NCBI RefSeq assembly: GCF_003605435.1 | Contig: NZ_QXQB01000002.1 | Coordinates: 744,001 to 808,000 of the forward strand | Length of the DNA: 64,000 nt | Source: Paenibacillus pinisoli | Lineage (GTDB): Bacteria > Bacillota > Bacilli > Paenibacillales > Paenibacillaceae | Direction of reading: 5' to 3' | In this document: piece by piece, positions 49,769 through 58,835 of the stretch | How the letters are laid out: each line of letters begins with the position of its first letter | Numbering within the stretch: position 1 is the first letter of the stretch | Made by a program: the position numbers and the translations under genes | The notes under the pieces: model-generated | The model's input: only the letters and a program-made list of their open reading frames with translations | What the model was told of the DNA's origin: nothing | Databases searched by the model: none

Positions 49769-51727
49769 TTATTCCTTCACTTGCTTCAGATGGCGGACGG
49801 CATGAATGGCAACCCGGATAAGCAAAACAGCGCTGATCAAGATGCCCGTATAACCAAACATGGACACCATATTCAATGCATCATCCGAGTAACGCCCGCC
49901 TATGCTGAGGAGTCCGATGGATATTCCGCCGAACGCCGTCCCGACAAAAGCAAGCAGCGCTTGCGAAATCCATTTGGTCACAAAGGACGTATTCGCCTTA
50001 TCGGAGAAAAAGCCTACCTTGACGGAAAACTCGCCTTTCTCTAGCATCGAGCCAAGATGATCGAGCCGCCGCGGCAGCCTGCGTATGACAGGCAGCAGCT
50101 CCAGCAGTTCGTTCGCCGCCGTCTCCTTCAAGTCCGAGGAGGAGTTAATCGGAAGGAATTGCTCCGCATGTTCTATTGCAAACCGCCGCGCTTCCTCCAT
50201 CAGGCTAAAGGAAGGATTCAGCTGCATCATCGTTCCTTCAAGGGTGATCAGCGAGCGGAAAGCTCCTGCCACATTGGGATAGAAGGACAGCCCAAACTCC
50301 CCAATCATGCGAAACAAACCCTGAATGAAAGCGTCCGAGCCCCCCGCCTCGTCATAAGCGGTCTGAACGAGCAGTTGGCTGAGCGCTTGCTCCAGATCAT
50401 CCTGATCTATGTCCTGATTCGTCTCGACCAGCTGCAGCAGCGCGTCCTTGATCATATAAGGGCTTCGCTTCTCAAAACCGATCAGCAATCGCTTCAGCGC
50501 ATCAAGCTGCAAAGTTCCGAGCCGCCCGACAGAGCCGAAGTCCAGCAGCGCCGGAGTTCCGTCGTTCAGAATATAGACATTGCCGGGATGAGGGTCCGCA
50601 TGAAAGATGCCTTTGAGGAAAATTTGCTCCAGCATGCAATCGAAGATTCGCCGCTGAACCTCCAAGCGGTCGATGCCGCGTTCATCCAGAATGGCCGTGC
50701 CGCTCTTGACGCTCGCCCCCTCCATATATTCAATGACAAGCACTTTGGCATTGCTGTACTCTCGATACACATGCGGAATTTTGACTTTAGATGGGCTTTG
50801 CAGGAGCGACGCTGTTACTTGCGCAAAATTACGGGCCTCAATCCGAAAATCCGTCTCTTCCTTCATCGCTGCGGAGAAGCCTTTAGCCAGATCGAGAAAG
50901 CCGATATTCCTGGCCCAGGCGGATTTGCCCGACGCCCAAGCCGCGAAGCGCACCAGAATATCCAGATCGCGCTGCAGCTTGGAGGAAATATCCGGACGAA
51001 GCAGCTTGACGACAACCTGCTTCCCGCCACCCAGCAAAGTAGCGCGATGAACTTGACCAATGGATGCAGCGGCGAGCGGTTCCATCTCGAACGTCTTGAA
51101 AATATCCTCCTGGGGCTGATTCAGCTCCTTGGCAAGTATTTCTTCCACCTGAGCCGTCGTCAGACGCACAACATTCTCTTGCAAGTGCGACAGCTCTTCG
51201 ACAATAGCCGGAGGCAAGAGATCCGATCGCGTCGACAGCACCTGGCCGAACTTGATGAAAAATCCGCCGCAAGCCTCCAATGTCTTGCGCAGCGATACGG
51301 CGAGCTTTTGATCCGAGACTGGCGTGCGTTTGAGCGCCAGATTTTTGCCTACGCCATACCGGATCGCGATGACAAGCACCTGAATGTATCTGCGCTGGCG
51401 GTTCCACCAAGCGGATAAGCGCTTGAACGGATTTTTGGTATCGGTAAGCCGCTCGCCCCTCTCGCCGATCGGAATCGGATCGAACATCTCGAAGAACAAA
51501 TAGAAGAGCAGCGATACAATCACCATACTGAGCAGCCACAGCCACCCCGCTAATCCGAACTCATCGGACTTGTCATATTGCAAATAGCCGTAATAGTATA
51601 CGGCAGATGTCACGATGACACTGAGCAGCGATGCCATCACTTGCTTCATAAAGCTGATCCTGCTCCCGATCAGCCGGCCGATGATGAAAATCATTACAAC
51701 CGCTAATAAAATGAACTGAGAATACAT
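49769..51727 (-). CDS. UbiB/AarF/ABC1-family atypical kinase
   Basis: About 652 residues. Residues 1-85 hold two or three membrane helices, and the kinase-like domain runs from about 140 to 510. The ABC1 signatures are FFIKFGQVLSTRSDLLP (KxGQ) and GIFHADPHPGNVYIL, then LLDFGSVGRL as the metal-binding DFG. Two further hydrophobic segments lie near the C-terminus. These kinases support quinone or lipid biosynthesis; in Firmicutes the role is not settled. AGAGGAGAG precedes ATG 51727. Confidence 0.88.
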   Translation of the reverse strand: MYSQFILLAVVMIFIIGRLIGSRISFMKQVMASLLSVIVTSAVYYYGYLQYDKSDEFGLAGWLWLLSMVIVSLLFYLFFEMFDPIPIGERGERLTDTKNPFKRLSAWWNRQRRYIQVLVIAIRYGVGKNLALKRTPVSDQKLAVSLRKTLEACGGFFIKFGQVLSTRSDLLPPAIVEELSHLQENVVRLTTAQVEEILAKELNQPQEDIFKTFEMEPLAAASIGQVHRATLLGGGKQVVVKLLRPDISSKLQRDLDILVRFAAWASGKSAWARNIGFLDLAKGFSAAMKEETDFRIEARNFAQVTASLLQSPSKVKIPHVYREYSNAKVLVIEYMEGASVKSGTAILDERGIDRLEVQRRIFDCMLEQIFLKGIFHADPHPGNVYILNDGTPALLDFGSVGRLGTLQLDALKRLLIGFEKRSPYMIKDALLQLVETNQDIDQDDLEQALSQLLVQTAYDEAGGSDAFIQGLFRMIGEFGLSFYPNVAGAFRSLITLEGTMMQLNPSFSLMEEARRFAIEHAEQFLPINSSSDLKETAANELLELLPVIRRLPRRLDHLGSMLEKGEFSVKVGFFSDKANTSFVTKWISQALLAFVGTAFGGISIGLLSIGGRYSDDALNMVSMFGYTGILISAVLLIRVAIHAVRHLKQVKE

Positions 51728-51947
51728 CCATACTCTCCTCTCAGCAAAGGATTGCCTGTAAAAAGATACGTAACGTTGGTATCGGCAGCATGGATCAAGA
51801 TGTGAAGTGTTGCCTCTATTCCCCGCTTCATCTAGCATACTACAGAACCTTCCATATCAAAAACTGCAGCTCCGAATTCGCGCCAAGCCCCGTTCGAAGT
51901 GCAGTTTCTGTTATTGACCTTATGACAGCCGCTCTTACTCAGTCTTT

Positions 51948-52814
51948 TTACAAATGTCTCATGCTCATCGGCTTCCGCGACATCAGCCACGCTGCTCCGA
52001 GCAAGGCCAGCGCCACCAGTATTCCCGATTCGCCGGTCCAGAGCAGCGCATTCTCGCCTTTGGAGAAAGCATCGAAGACATCTTGAGTAACGGCATTCCA
52101 TGACGCATGCAGGAAGATTGCTGGCCATACGCTGCCGGTAGTAAGACGAAGACGGCTAAGGATGTAGCTGAAGGAGGTAACCGAGAACATAAATAAGAGG
52201 ATCGATAGAGCAAGATTAGGGCCGGAGTAGTACGCTCCTAATATCATCACGGGAAGATGCCATACCCCCCATATAATTCCGCTGGTGAGCATTGGCTTTG
52301 GCACGCGGGCATCAACCATGCGGGTAATCATGTATCCTCGCCAGCCGATTTCCTCCCCGGCAGCGCCGAACAGGCCGGCTAGTGTGCCGACAGTCAATTG
52401 CATAAGCAAAATGCCAATAAAGACAACGGCAGGCGGAGCATCAAATGAGTCATCAGGCACAGCGAACTGCGCAAGTCCTGTCAGCCAGGCTATGCCATAG
52501 GCAAACAACCCGATCGCAACGGGGAACAACAAAATCATAGGCACCGTCTTCAGCGTCCTTTTCCCGCCGATCTTAAGCGAAATATCCTTAAAGCCTTCAC
52601 GCCGAACCAATCGGGTCAGAATAGCGGCCAGTCCCGGCGCCCACATCAGCAACAGAACGAAAGTTTCGTCGATAGTCAAGGCAAGCGCATAGCCTAATAC
52701 AGTAAGCGGAACAAGCATGGCGAAGAATACGAGAAGCCCTCGCTTGGCCAAGCGAATGCGTTCCTTCTCCCCGTCCATTCCCGCGACAGCGGTATTGCTT
52801 AAATCAGTTCTCAT
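51948..52814 (-). CDS. CPBP-family intramembrane metalloprotease
   Basis: About 288 residues and eight helices of the CPBP/Abi family. The active-site motifs are EEIGWRG with E154-E155, a second WHLP with H186 and a later FLHASWN histidine. Relatives process prenylated proteins or protect against bacteriocins. AAGGGA eight bases upstream fixes ATG 52814. No bacteriocin gene is nearby, so a self-standing role in membrane-protein processing is more likely. Confidence 0.87.
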   Translation of the reverse strand: MRTDLSNTAVAGMDGEKERIRLAKRGLLVFFAMLVPLTVLGYALALTIDETFVLLLMWAPGLAAILTRLVRREGFKDISLKIGGKRTLKTVPMILLFPVAIGLFAYGIAWLTGLAQFAVPDDSFDAPPAVVFIGILLMQLTVGTLAGLFGAAGEEIGWRGYMITRMVDARVPKPMLTSGIIWGVWHLPVMILGAYYSGPNLALSILLFMFSVTSFSYILSRLRLTTGSVWPAIFLHASWNAVTQDVFDAFSKGENALLWTGESGILVALALLGAAWLMSRKPMSMRHL

Positions 52815-52957
52815 GATAGTAGTCCCTTCGTTTCTAGTATGTATTGCCATGTAGAATTATAGCAACGGCCGCCGCTGGACCAGAACAAACCGAAGCCTAG
52901 TATTCCTCCCGTCCATATGCCCAGTAGACATTAGACTAAAGGACAGGTGCTGAGCAT

Positions 52958-52993
52958 AAAAAAAGCCAGCCGAACTGTTAAAGTCCGGCTGGC
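52958..52993 (-). terminator. Terminator of the sigma/anti-sigma operon
   Basis: GCCAGCCG (52965-52972) pairs with CGGCTGGC (52986-52993). On the minus strand seven T follow. It lies about 110 bp beyond the anti-sigma stop. Confidence 0.88.
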
Positions 52994-53101
52994 GCAATGG
53001 CCTGGCGCGATGTAAATTCAACTTCTGTATTAGATATCCATATCTATCTGCCCGCCGACTACAACGAAGGTGTGATCAGCGGGCTAAGCTCGCATAGGAA
53101 A

Positions 53102-54298
53102 CTAATACTGCACGCTGCTATAACTAGTCTGGTACCAGTTCCACCAGTCGGTCTCGCCTAGCGCCGGGCGTGTGATATGCTCATTCTCCCGCAGCTTCAG
53201 CAGTTCCTTGGTCGGACCGGTTACAATCAGGCCATAGCTTCTGGCGCCATGCTCGCTCACATATTCGATCCGCTCCTGAAGCTTGGGATTGGCGTGAACG
53301 ATCTTGCGCACCCACCGTTCATTCTTCTGCAGCTCCTGAAGGCCCCGCAGGAACGCCTGCTCCTTGGCTGGTCCATCGCCCCATACCTCCAGTCCGCTGC
53401 TGTAATTGGCATATCGCAGCATCAAGTCGCTGCTCATGCCCCATAGCTCCCCGCTCCAGCCGCTCAAGAAGTTGCCCTGCCTTGCGCTAGCCTGCTCAAG
53501 TCCGGTATCGAATGCATACCAGACAATATCCATGTCATAATGCTGGAACATGGCATAGATCTCCTCCAGCGAATAAGTCGCATCCAGTGAGACGGCAAGT
53601 TCGGATACCGTGCCTTCTGGCAGCATCTCGAGCGCCTTCCATACTTCGCTATCTCTCTCCTGCTCGTATTGACGGTCCTCATCCGTGAGCGATCCCGAAG
53701 TCTCTGGATATGCAAAATAGAGATTGCTCTGATAGCCGCCGCCGAACCACTCCCGCTTCACATTCAGCAGATTGAACCGCATATCTCCGTGCAGGATGCC
53801 ATACAGCTCTTGCTGTCTACCGATCTGCTTGCTCATTTTGTAATCCATGGAAAGGTTGAAGTAGAAACCCGTGCTGACCCCTCCGCTGTTCACATTCAAA
53901 TTGGGCACTGTCATGCCGACCGCCGTGCCCAATACCTTGGGCAGCCGCTCGCTGGTGCTGGACGATCCGCCCAAGCCATAGAGCAATCCGGTCGTAATGC
54001 CGGAGAGAATGGACAGCAAGATGAAGGCGGAAAACAGATTAAACGCTGTGCTCACGCGGTTCCTCCACTTGGCTCTTCTCATCCAGCGCTGCTGCTTGCC
54101 TGTTGACGGGATTGACTCCTCAGACGGTGTAGATGGAACCAGAGGCGCCTGAGCAGCCATAGCCCCGTCCAGTCTTTCCTGGCAGGCCGGACATTGCTCC
54201 AGATGCGCTTCGGCCTGGCGTTCTTCCTCCGGCGTGCATTCTCCTCTCAGGTAGCGCTCCCAGAGCGGCTCCATCTCTTTGCATATTGGATTGGTCAT
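53102..54298 (-). CDS. Anti-sigma factor with zinc-finger (ZAS) domain
   Basis: A 398-residue membrane protein. Residues 1-45 form a ZAS domain with H32, C36 and C39 (HLEQCPAC), which holds the sigma factor in the cytosol. A membrane helix spans about 86-109, and a large extracytoplasmic C-terminal domain of the sigma-regulator type follows. Its ATG overlaps the sigma stop (ATGA), so the two are translationally coupled. Loss of the signal or proteolysis would free the sigma factor. The signal is unknown. Confidence 0.9.
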   Translation of the reverse strand: MTNPICKEMEPLWERYLRGECTPEEERQAEAHLEQCPACQERLDGAMAAQAPLVPSTPSEESIPSTGKQQRWMRRAKWRNRVSTAFNLFSAFILLSILSGITTGLLYGLGGSSSTSERLPKVLGTAVGMTVPNLNVNSGGVSTGFYFNLSMDYKMSKQIGRQQELYGILHGDMRFNLLNVKREWFGGGYQSNLYFAYPETSGSLTDEDRQYEQERDSEVWKALEMLPEGTVSELAVSLDATYSLEEIYAMFQHYDMDIVWYAFDTGLEQASARQGNFLSGWSGELWGMSSDLMLRYANYSSGLEVWGDGPAKEQAFLRGLQELQKNERWVRKIVHANPKLQERIEYVSEHGARSYGLIVTGPTKELLKLRENEHITRPALGETDWWNWYQTSYSSVQY

Positions 54299-54771
54299 AG
54301 GTCATCCCCTCCTCCATAAGCTTGCTTGATTAGACGCCGCAGTTCCTCGCGTCCGCGGTGAATGTTTATTTTGACGCTGGAGATCGACATGCCCGTAATA
54401 TCGGCAATCTCCTGGTAAGATAGCTGATAATGGTCGCGAAGCAGCACGACATGCCGCTTATTGATCGTGAGCTTGCCCAGAAGACTAAGCCAGCTCTCAG
54501 CCGCTTCGCGAGCCAGCGCCTCTTGCTCCGCGCTTCGTGCCGTATCGCCTGAGGCAACAGTCTGCTCCATCCATGCAGGCTCATAAGGAGTACTTCGCCG
54601 CTCCTTCCGCTGCCAGTCGATAAAGGCATGATAGGCAACCTTGAACAGCCAGGCCTTAATCCGTTCATTGTCGTAGCTCTCCAGATAGACATAAGCTTTG
54701 CAAAACGTATCCTGCATCAGATCCTCGGCAACCTGGGGGCTGGCCGCTAGGGAATACAGGTAACGGTACAA
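54295..54771 (-). CDS. ECF sigma factor (start unclear)
   Basis: At least 158 residues of an ECF sigma factor. Region 2 reads AEDLMQDTFCKAYVYLESY near 15-33, and region 4 reads LSYQEIADITGMSISSVKINIHRGREELRR near 115-143. The first usable codon is TTG 54771, but the in-frame sequence upstream encodes THALDHIYRQYGQD, the usual beginning of these proteins, back to about 54817. There the codon correctly spaced after GGGGG is GTC (54819-54817), not GTG or ATG. The start is therefore unusual or altered. An ECF-type promoter lies upstream. Confidence 0.85.
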   Translation of the reverse strand: MYRYLYSLAASPQVAEDLMQDTFCKAYVYLESYDNERIKAWLFKVAYHAFIDWQRKERRSTPYEPAWMEQTVASGDTARSAEQEALAREAAESWLSLLGKLTINKRHVVLLRDHYQLSYQEIADITGMSISSVKINIHRGREELRRLIKQAYGGGDDL

Positions 54772-54868
54772 GTCCTGTCCGTATTGGCGATAAATATGAT
54801 CCAGTGCGTGTGTATCGACCGTGCATCCCCCTTTTCTGCGAGCTCATGGCGCCATGCTCTGTTATATT

Positions 54869-54894
54869 CACGTCTCAGGAACCAGAAAGTTACA
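54869..54894 (-). promoter_or_regulatory. Candidate ECF promoter of the sigma operon
   Basis: Minus strand: TGTAAC (54894-54889), 16 nt, then CGTG (54872-54869), followed by AATATAAC. The pattern of an AAC-type -35 with a CGT-type -10 is typical of autoregulated ECF sigma factors. Confidence 0.55.
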
Positions 54895-54968
54895 CTTCAT
54901 TCCATAGAAAACCGCATTTCCATAACTTCAAATCCGCGATGCTCCGTCTTTCTGGTTTCACTCATGAG

Positions 54969-55026
54969 AAAAACCCCTTCGAGCAAACTTTAGCGCTCTT
55001 CTTAAGCGCTTGTCTACTCAAAGGGG
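54969..55026 (-). terminator. Terminator of the SLH glycosidase gene
   Basis: CCCCTT (54974-54979) pairs with AAGGGG (55021-55026), with inner pairing of two AGCGCT copies. On the minus strand five T follow. Confidence 0.7.
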
Positions 55027-55087
55027 AAACTAGTCATTATATCGGTTATATTCTTGCCTTCACGAAAAAGGCCCTGCCTCCGGCTCT

Positions 55088-58000
55088 TTATTCCTTTATT
55101 CGCAATAACACTACCGCTGCTTCCGCTCTTGTCACCGCCGCATTCGGAGCAAAGCTGTTGCCGTTCCGCCCTTCAACAATGCCCAATTCTCGCAGAGTGT
55201 GTACAGCTTGCTGAGCCCAAGCCGGAATATCCTGCTCATCTGCGAACGGGATCGTCTCCCCTGGGGAAAACAGCTTCAGCGCCCTGGCGATCATGGCTGC
55301 CATCTCTGCTCGCTTGATCTGCGCTTGGGGACGGAAGCTGCTATCCCCATTGCCGTTCACGATACCAAGCTGCGCAGCTTGAGCTATGGAGGCTTTCGCC
55401 CATGTCCCAATCGATGCCTCATCCGCAAAAGTCAGATTCAAAGCAGCGGTCGCATCCTCCTTCTGCAGCAAATTCATGAGCATATGAACAAACTCCGCAC
55501 GAGTGACAGCTCGATCCGGGCGAAAGGTGCCGTCCGGATATCCGCTTACGATCCGCTGCGCAATCGCTCGCTGAATGGAAGAGGCAGCCCAGTGCCCGGC
55601 AATATCCGTAGGCGTGAACGTATCTGTGTGGTTCCCATTGCCTTGTTCAGCCCCCTCTTCCTCTTTATTCCCTGTTTCTTCTCCGGTACTTTCTGGCTCG
55701 TTATCATCAGTCGGATTCGGATCAGGACGGACCACGACCGGGGCTTGTACGGTCACGACCGTTTCCCCGTATAACCCTGTCAGAGCATTCAAGGCGCGAA
55801 CCTTTACCTTGCCCGCTTTCAGAGCTGTTATTTCGCCCGCTTCATTCACCGTCGCAATTGCAGAATCATCACTGCTCCATATTAGCCCAATGTCTGTTGC
55901 ATGGGCCGGTGCGAAGAAGGCTTGCAATACAGAGCTTTGACCAATCGATAGATTTATTTGCTCTGGTTCTATATTGATTTCAGTGATAGGAGTCAGCTCG
56001 AATCTGGCCGCATCTGCCCGCAGAGGGCGGTCATGAGCCGGATTAGCATCCTCCAGCATCACATAGCTGTCGGATCCAGCTGGCAAGTGATAAATGCCAA
56101 GTACCTGCCATGATCCTTGGAGCGAGAATTGATTCAGCTCTACCTGATCGATCAACTCATTGTTCGTGTAAATCGAATATTTGGCTGCCGTCGTTGTATA
56201 TGCCGGTGATACCGGATTGCCTGGCAAATACACAGAAATCCGATAATCGCCCGCCTGCGTCAGCTCAGGAGCCCATTTGGCAGATGCGCCTGTCGGGTGG
56301 GTAACAGCCCGCGATATGCCGCCATGGTAACCTTTCAATACCGTAGAAGTAACCCAGTTATTCGTTGGTGTGCCCAAGCTGCCATTTTGCTCCGAATACC
56401 CTGCAGTATTGAAGTGGCTGTCTATTGTGACTGGAGGAATAATGGGATGATCGACCACTTTAACGACTGCTTCAGCCGACTTGCCTGTTGCGGGATGGAC
56501 AACCAGAATTGTCGCCTCGCCAGATTGAAGCGCTTTCAATTTTCCTGCAGCATCAATGGCAGCTACTTCTGGATGGGAGCTTGTCCACACAACATCCCTA
56601 TTCGTTGCATCAACAGGAGTGAATACCGGCAAGAAGCTATATTCGTCACCAGCTTGAATAGTAAGAGACTGTATCTCCAGTTCAATGTCTGTTGCCGGAA
56701 TTAATTCAAGCTTTAACGCATCCGCACGTAACGGTCTGTCATGCAGCGCACTGCTGTCTTCTAGAACAATATAGCTGTTTGCTCCCCGTGGCATATTATA
56801 AATGCCAAGCTCCAGCCACTTCCCTTGTTCTTGAAACTGATTGATCTCGACTTCATCTACCTTCACGTCATTCACATAGATCGAATACATAGCTTGTTGA
56901 GTCGTATGTGCAGGAGCAGCCGGATTGCCTGGCAAATAAGCAGATATCCGATAAGGGCCAGGCACGGAGATGGCAGGCAGCCACTTCACAGAAGCGCCGG
57001 TTGGATGTGTAATGGCCCTCGAACCGCGACCGTCATACCCTTTCAAGACAGAAGAAGTGACCCATTTATTAGTATTTGTGCCTAGCGTGCCATTCGTCTC
57101 TGCGTAACCGCCGTCATAGAAGCCGTAAAGCAAGGAAACAGGTTCTTCAATTTCAGGCACCACGTCATTGATCTCCGTCACTTGCCCCTTCACATAGAGA
57201 GGGTCCTGTGTTAGAGAAAGCGTAATTACGCCATCCTCCGGCTCCGCTTGTATACTGTTCCCCATCATATCCGTTACTTGAATTGCTTCTGTCGTATGCA
57301 GCTCTACCGCTGTCCCTGAAGGAGAGTACATGACGCGAACATCGTCAGTGCCGTTATTGAACTTGTACACGTATGCGATGCCAGGGGCAACATCCTCGAT
57401 TTCAACAAACTGCGCATCCGACAATTGTCTAATGATCGAGGCGTACGCAGCAAATGACGGCTTGGGCACATAAGCGCCCTTCGCATCATTGGGGTGGCGA
57501 ACCATGCCGAAGGAGCCTTCAAAGTCATTCGGGACTGTGGATCGATTTTGCAAGTTATAAATGTTGATGGATTTAATGCCTTGCGTCAGAGCGGTCGCCA
57601 CTCTGCGAGCCGTATAATTGGCTTGAACATATTCATCGAAATTATAATTGGTGAATCCGGTTTCCGATAAATTCATGGGAATCAGCTCATCATTATTGTA
57701 CTGCTTCATCAAGTTTTTGTGGTTCTCAATTTCAGCTATAATCTCCTCGGGGATTCGAACGTAAGAATGAAAGGAATACTCGTCCATATACTGAAGCGAG
57801 CCTCTCTCATATAACTCCTCCAGAAAGTGACCCGTGCCGAACTCAGCGACATCAATGCCGGAGATCGTGACATCCGGGAACAACGCTTTCAGCTCTTCAT
57901 AGGTTGTCTTCAACAGGTTAAAATAAAAGTCCGCTCTTTCTTCATCCGTTGTCAAGCCTTTGCTGAAGGATGCAATATCCGGCTCATTCCATACCTCAAC

Positions 58001-58735
58001 CCATTTTACCTCAGGGTAATTAAGCACCAGCTCCTTGGCATAGTTGGCGAATGCCAGTCTAGCTTCCTCACTGGTAGGCGACAAGCCGTTGTCATAGAGC
58101 GTATTGTACAAAGCCAAAGTCATAAAAGGCTTAATTCCATAAGCATCTAGCAACTGGAGATAATTGTCGTGGAAATCTTGAAACTCCAGCTCGTTTTTCG
58201 TCAGCTCCACGTCTTCCCAGCGGAAGGAATCACGCAAATATTTCACGCCCAGCTTAGCCGCGATTGGAACAAGAGCCGCTGAGCTTTGAGCAATGATGTC
58301 GGTGCGCGCTGCATGCGTTTGAACTGAAAATGGCGATGCTTCGATCGCGCTTCCATCAAACGGAGCCACGACCGCAAATGACGTTTCCTTGCTCGTCAGC
58401 ACAGTGCCGTCTTGCTTGGATGTAACGATCAGTCGAAACCAGCCGTTGCGTGCCGGCTCAACCGTCAGATCAGCCGTTCCACCGCTAACCGCCAGCTGGC
58501 CGTCCTCCACCTTGACTCCCCAGTAGTCATAGTAAACCCAATCTATTTCATCTCCTGAGGTGTTGATTTCGAAGCTTTTCACATCCGTGCTGTAAAAAAT
58601 ATTGCCCGTCACCTTCTGAACAATTTGCAAGGAATCAGCATGCGCTACATTCCCTGTCGCAACGATTCCCCAGCTCTCGAATCCAAACAGCAAGCATACG
58701 GCGAGCACTACAGAGACCATCTTCCGTTTCACCAT
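55088..58735 (-). CDS. SLH-anchored glycoside hydrolase (GH39-like) with duplicated carbohydrate-binding and Ig-like domains
   Basis: A 1215-residue surface protein. A signal peptide covers 1-34. Residues 130-515 form a TIM-barrel glycoside hydrolase of clan A, GH39-like: acid/base E251 in WVEVWNEPD and nucleophile E358 in MNLSETGF. Residues 536-678 and 773-915 are two near-identical golvesin/xanthan-lyase-type binding domains, each followed by a Big2 Ig-like domain (682-762, 918-998). An acidic linker leads to three SLH repeats (about 1041-1215) that attach the protein to the cell wall. AAGGAGG is ten bases before the ATG. The linked sugar transporter suggests glycan use. Confidence 0.9.
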   Translation of the reverse strand: MVKRKMVSVVLAVCLLFGFESWGIVATGNVAHADSLQIVQKVTGNIFYSTDVKSFEINTSGDEIDWVYYDYWGVKVEDGQLAVSGGTADLTVEPARNGWFRLIVTSKQDGTVLTSKETSFAVVAPFDGSAIEASPFSVQTHAARTDIIAQSSAALVPIAAKLGVKYLRDSFRWEDVELTKNELEFQDFHDNYLQLLDAYGIKPFMTLALYNTLYDNGLSPTSEEARLAFANYAKELVLNYPEVKWVEVWNEPDIASFSKGLTTDEERADFYFNLLKTTYEELKALFPDVTISGIDVAEFGTGHFLEELYERGSLQYMDEYSFHSYVRIPEEIIAEIENHKNLMKQYNNDELIPMNLSETGFTNYNFDEYVQANYTARRVATALTQGIKSINIYNLQNRSTVPNDFEGSFGMVRHPNDAKGAYVPKPSFAAYASIIRQLSDAQFVEIEDVAPGIAYVYKFNNGTDDVRVMYSPSGTAVELHTTEAIQVTDMMGNSIQAEPEDGVITLSLTQDPLYVKGQVTEINDVVPEIEEPVSLLYGFYDGGYAETNGTLGTNTNKWVTSSVLKGYDGRGSRAITHPTGASVKWLPAISVPGPYRISAYLPGNPAAPAHTTQQAMYSIYVNDVKVDEVEINQFQEQGKWLELGIYNMPRGANSYIVLEDSSALHDRPLRADALKLELIPATDIELEIQSLTIQAGDEYSFLPVFTPVDATNRDVVWTSSHPEVAAIDAAGKLKALQSGEATILVVHPATGKSAEAVVKVVDHPIIPPVTIDSHFNTAGYSEQNGSLGTPTNNWVTSTVLKGYHGGISRAVTHPTGASAKWAPELTQAGDYRISVYLPGNPVSPAYTTTAAKYSIYTNNELIDQVELNQFSLQGSWQVLGIYHLPAGSDSYVMLEDANPAHDRPLRADAARFELTPITEINIEPEQINLSIGQSSVLQAFFAPAHATDIGLIWSSDDSAIATVNEAGEITALKAGKVKVRALNALTGLYGETVVTVQAPVVVRPDPNPTDDNEPESTGEETGNKEEEGAEQGNGNHTDTFTPTDIAGHWAASSIQRAIAQRIVSGYPDGTFRPDRAVTRAEFVHMLMNLLQKEDATAALNLTFADEASIGTWAKASIAQAAQLGIVNGNGDSSFRPQAQIKRAEMAAMIARALKLFSPGETIPFADEQDIPAWAQQAVHTLRELGIVEGRNGNSFAPNAAVTRAEAAVVLLRIKE

Positions 58736-58835
58736 TGCTTATCTTCCTCCTTAGCTCATTTTGCGTTGCTTCTGACCTTATCACTTCTCCCTGGCCCCGC
58801 ACTCACCCCCTTGATTAAAGTCCGGCTTGATATTG

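Noticed and set aside
50057..51418. Plus-strand frame of 453 codons opposite the UbiB-like gene
   Set aside because: Antisense shadow: the minus-strand protein has all ABC1-kinase signatures, and the plus frame has none of any family.
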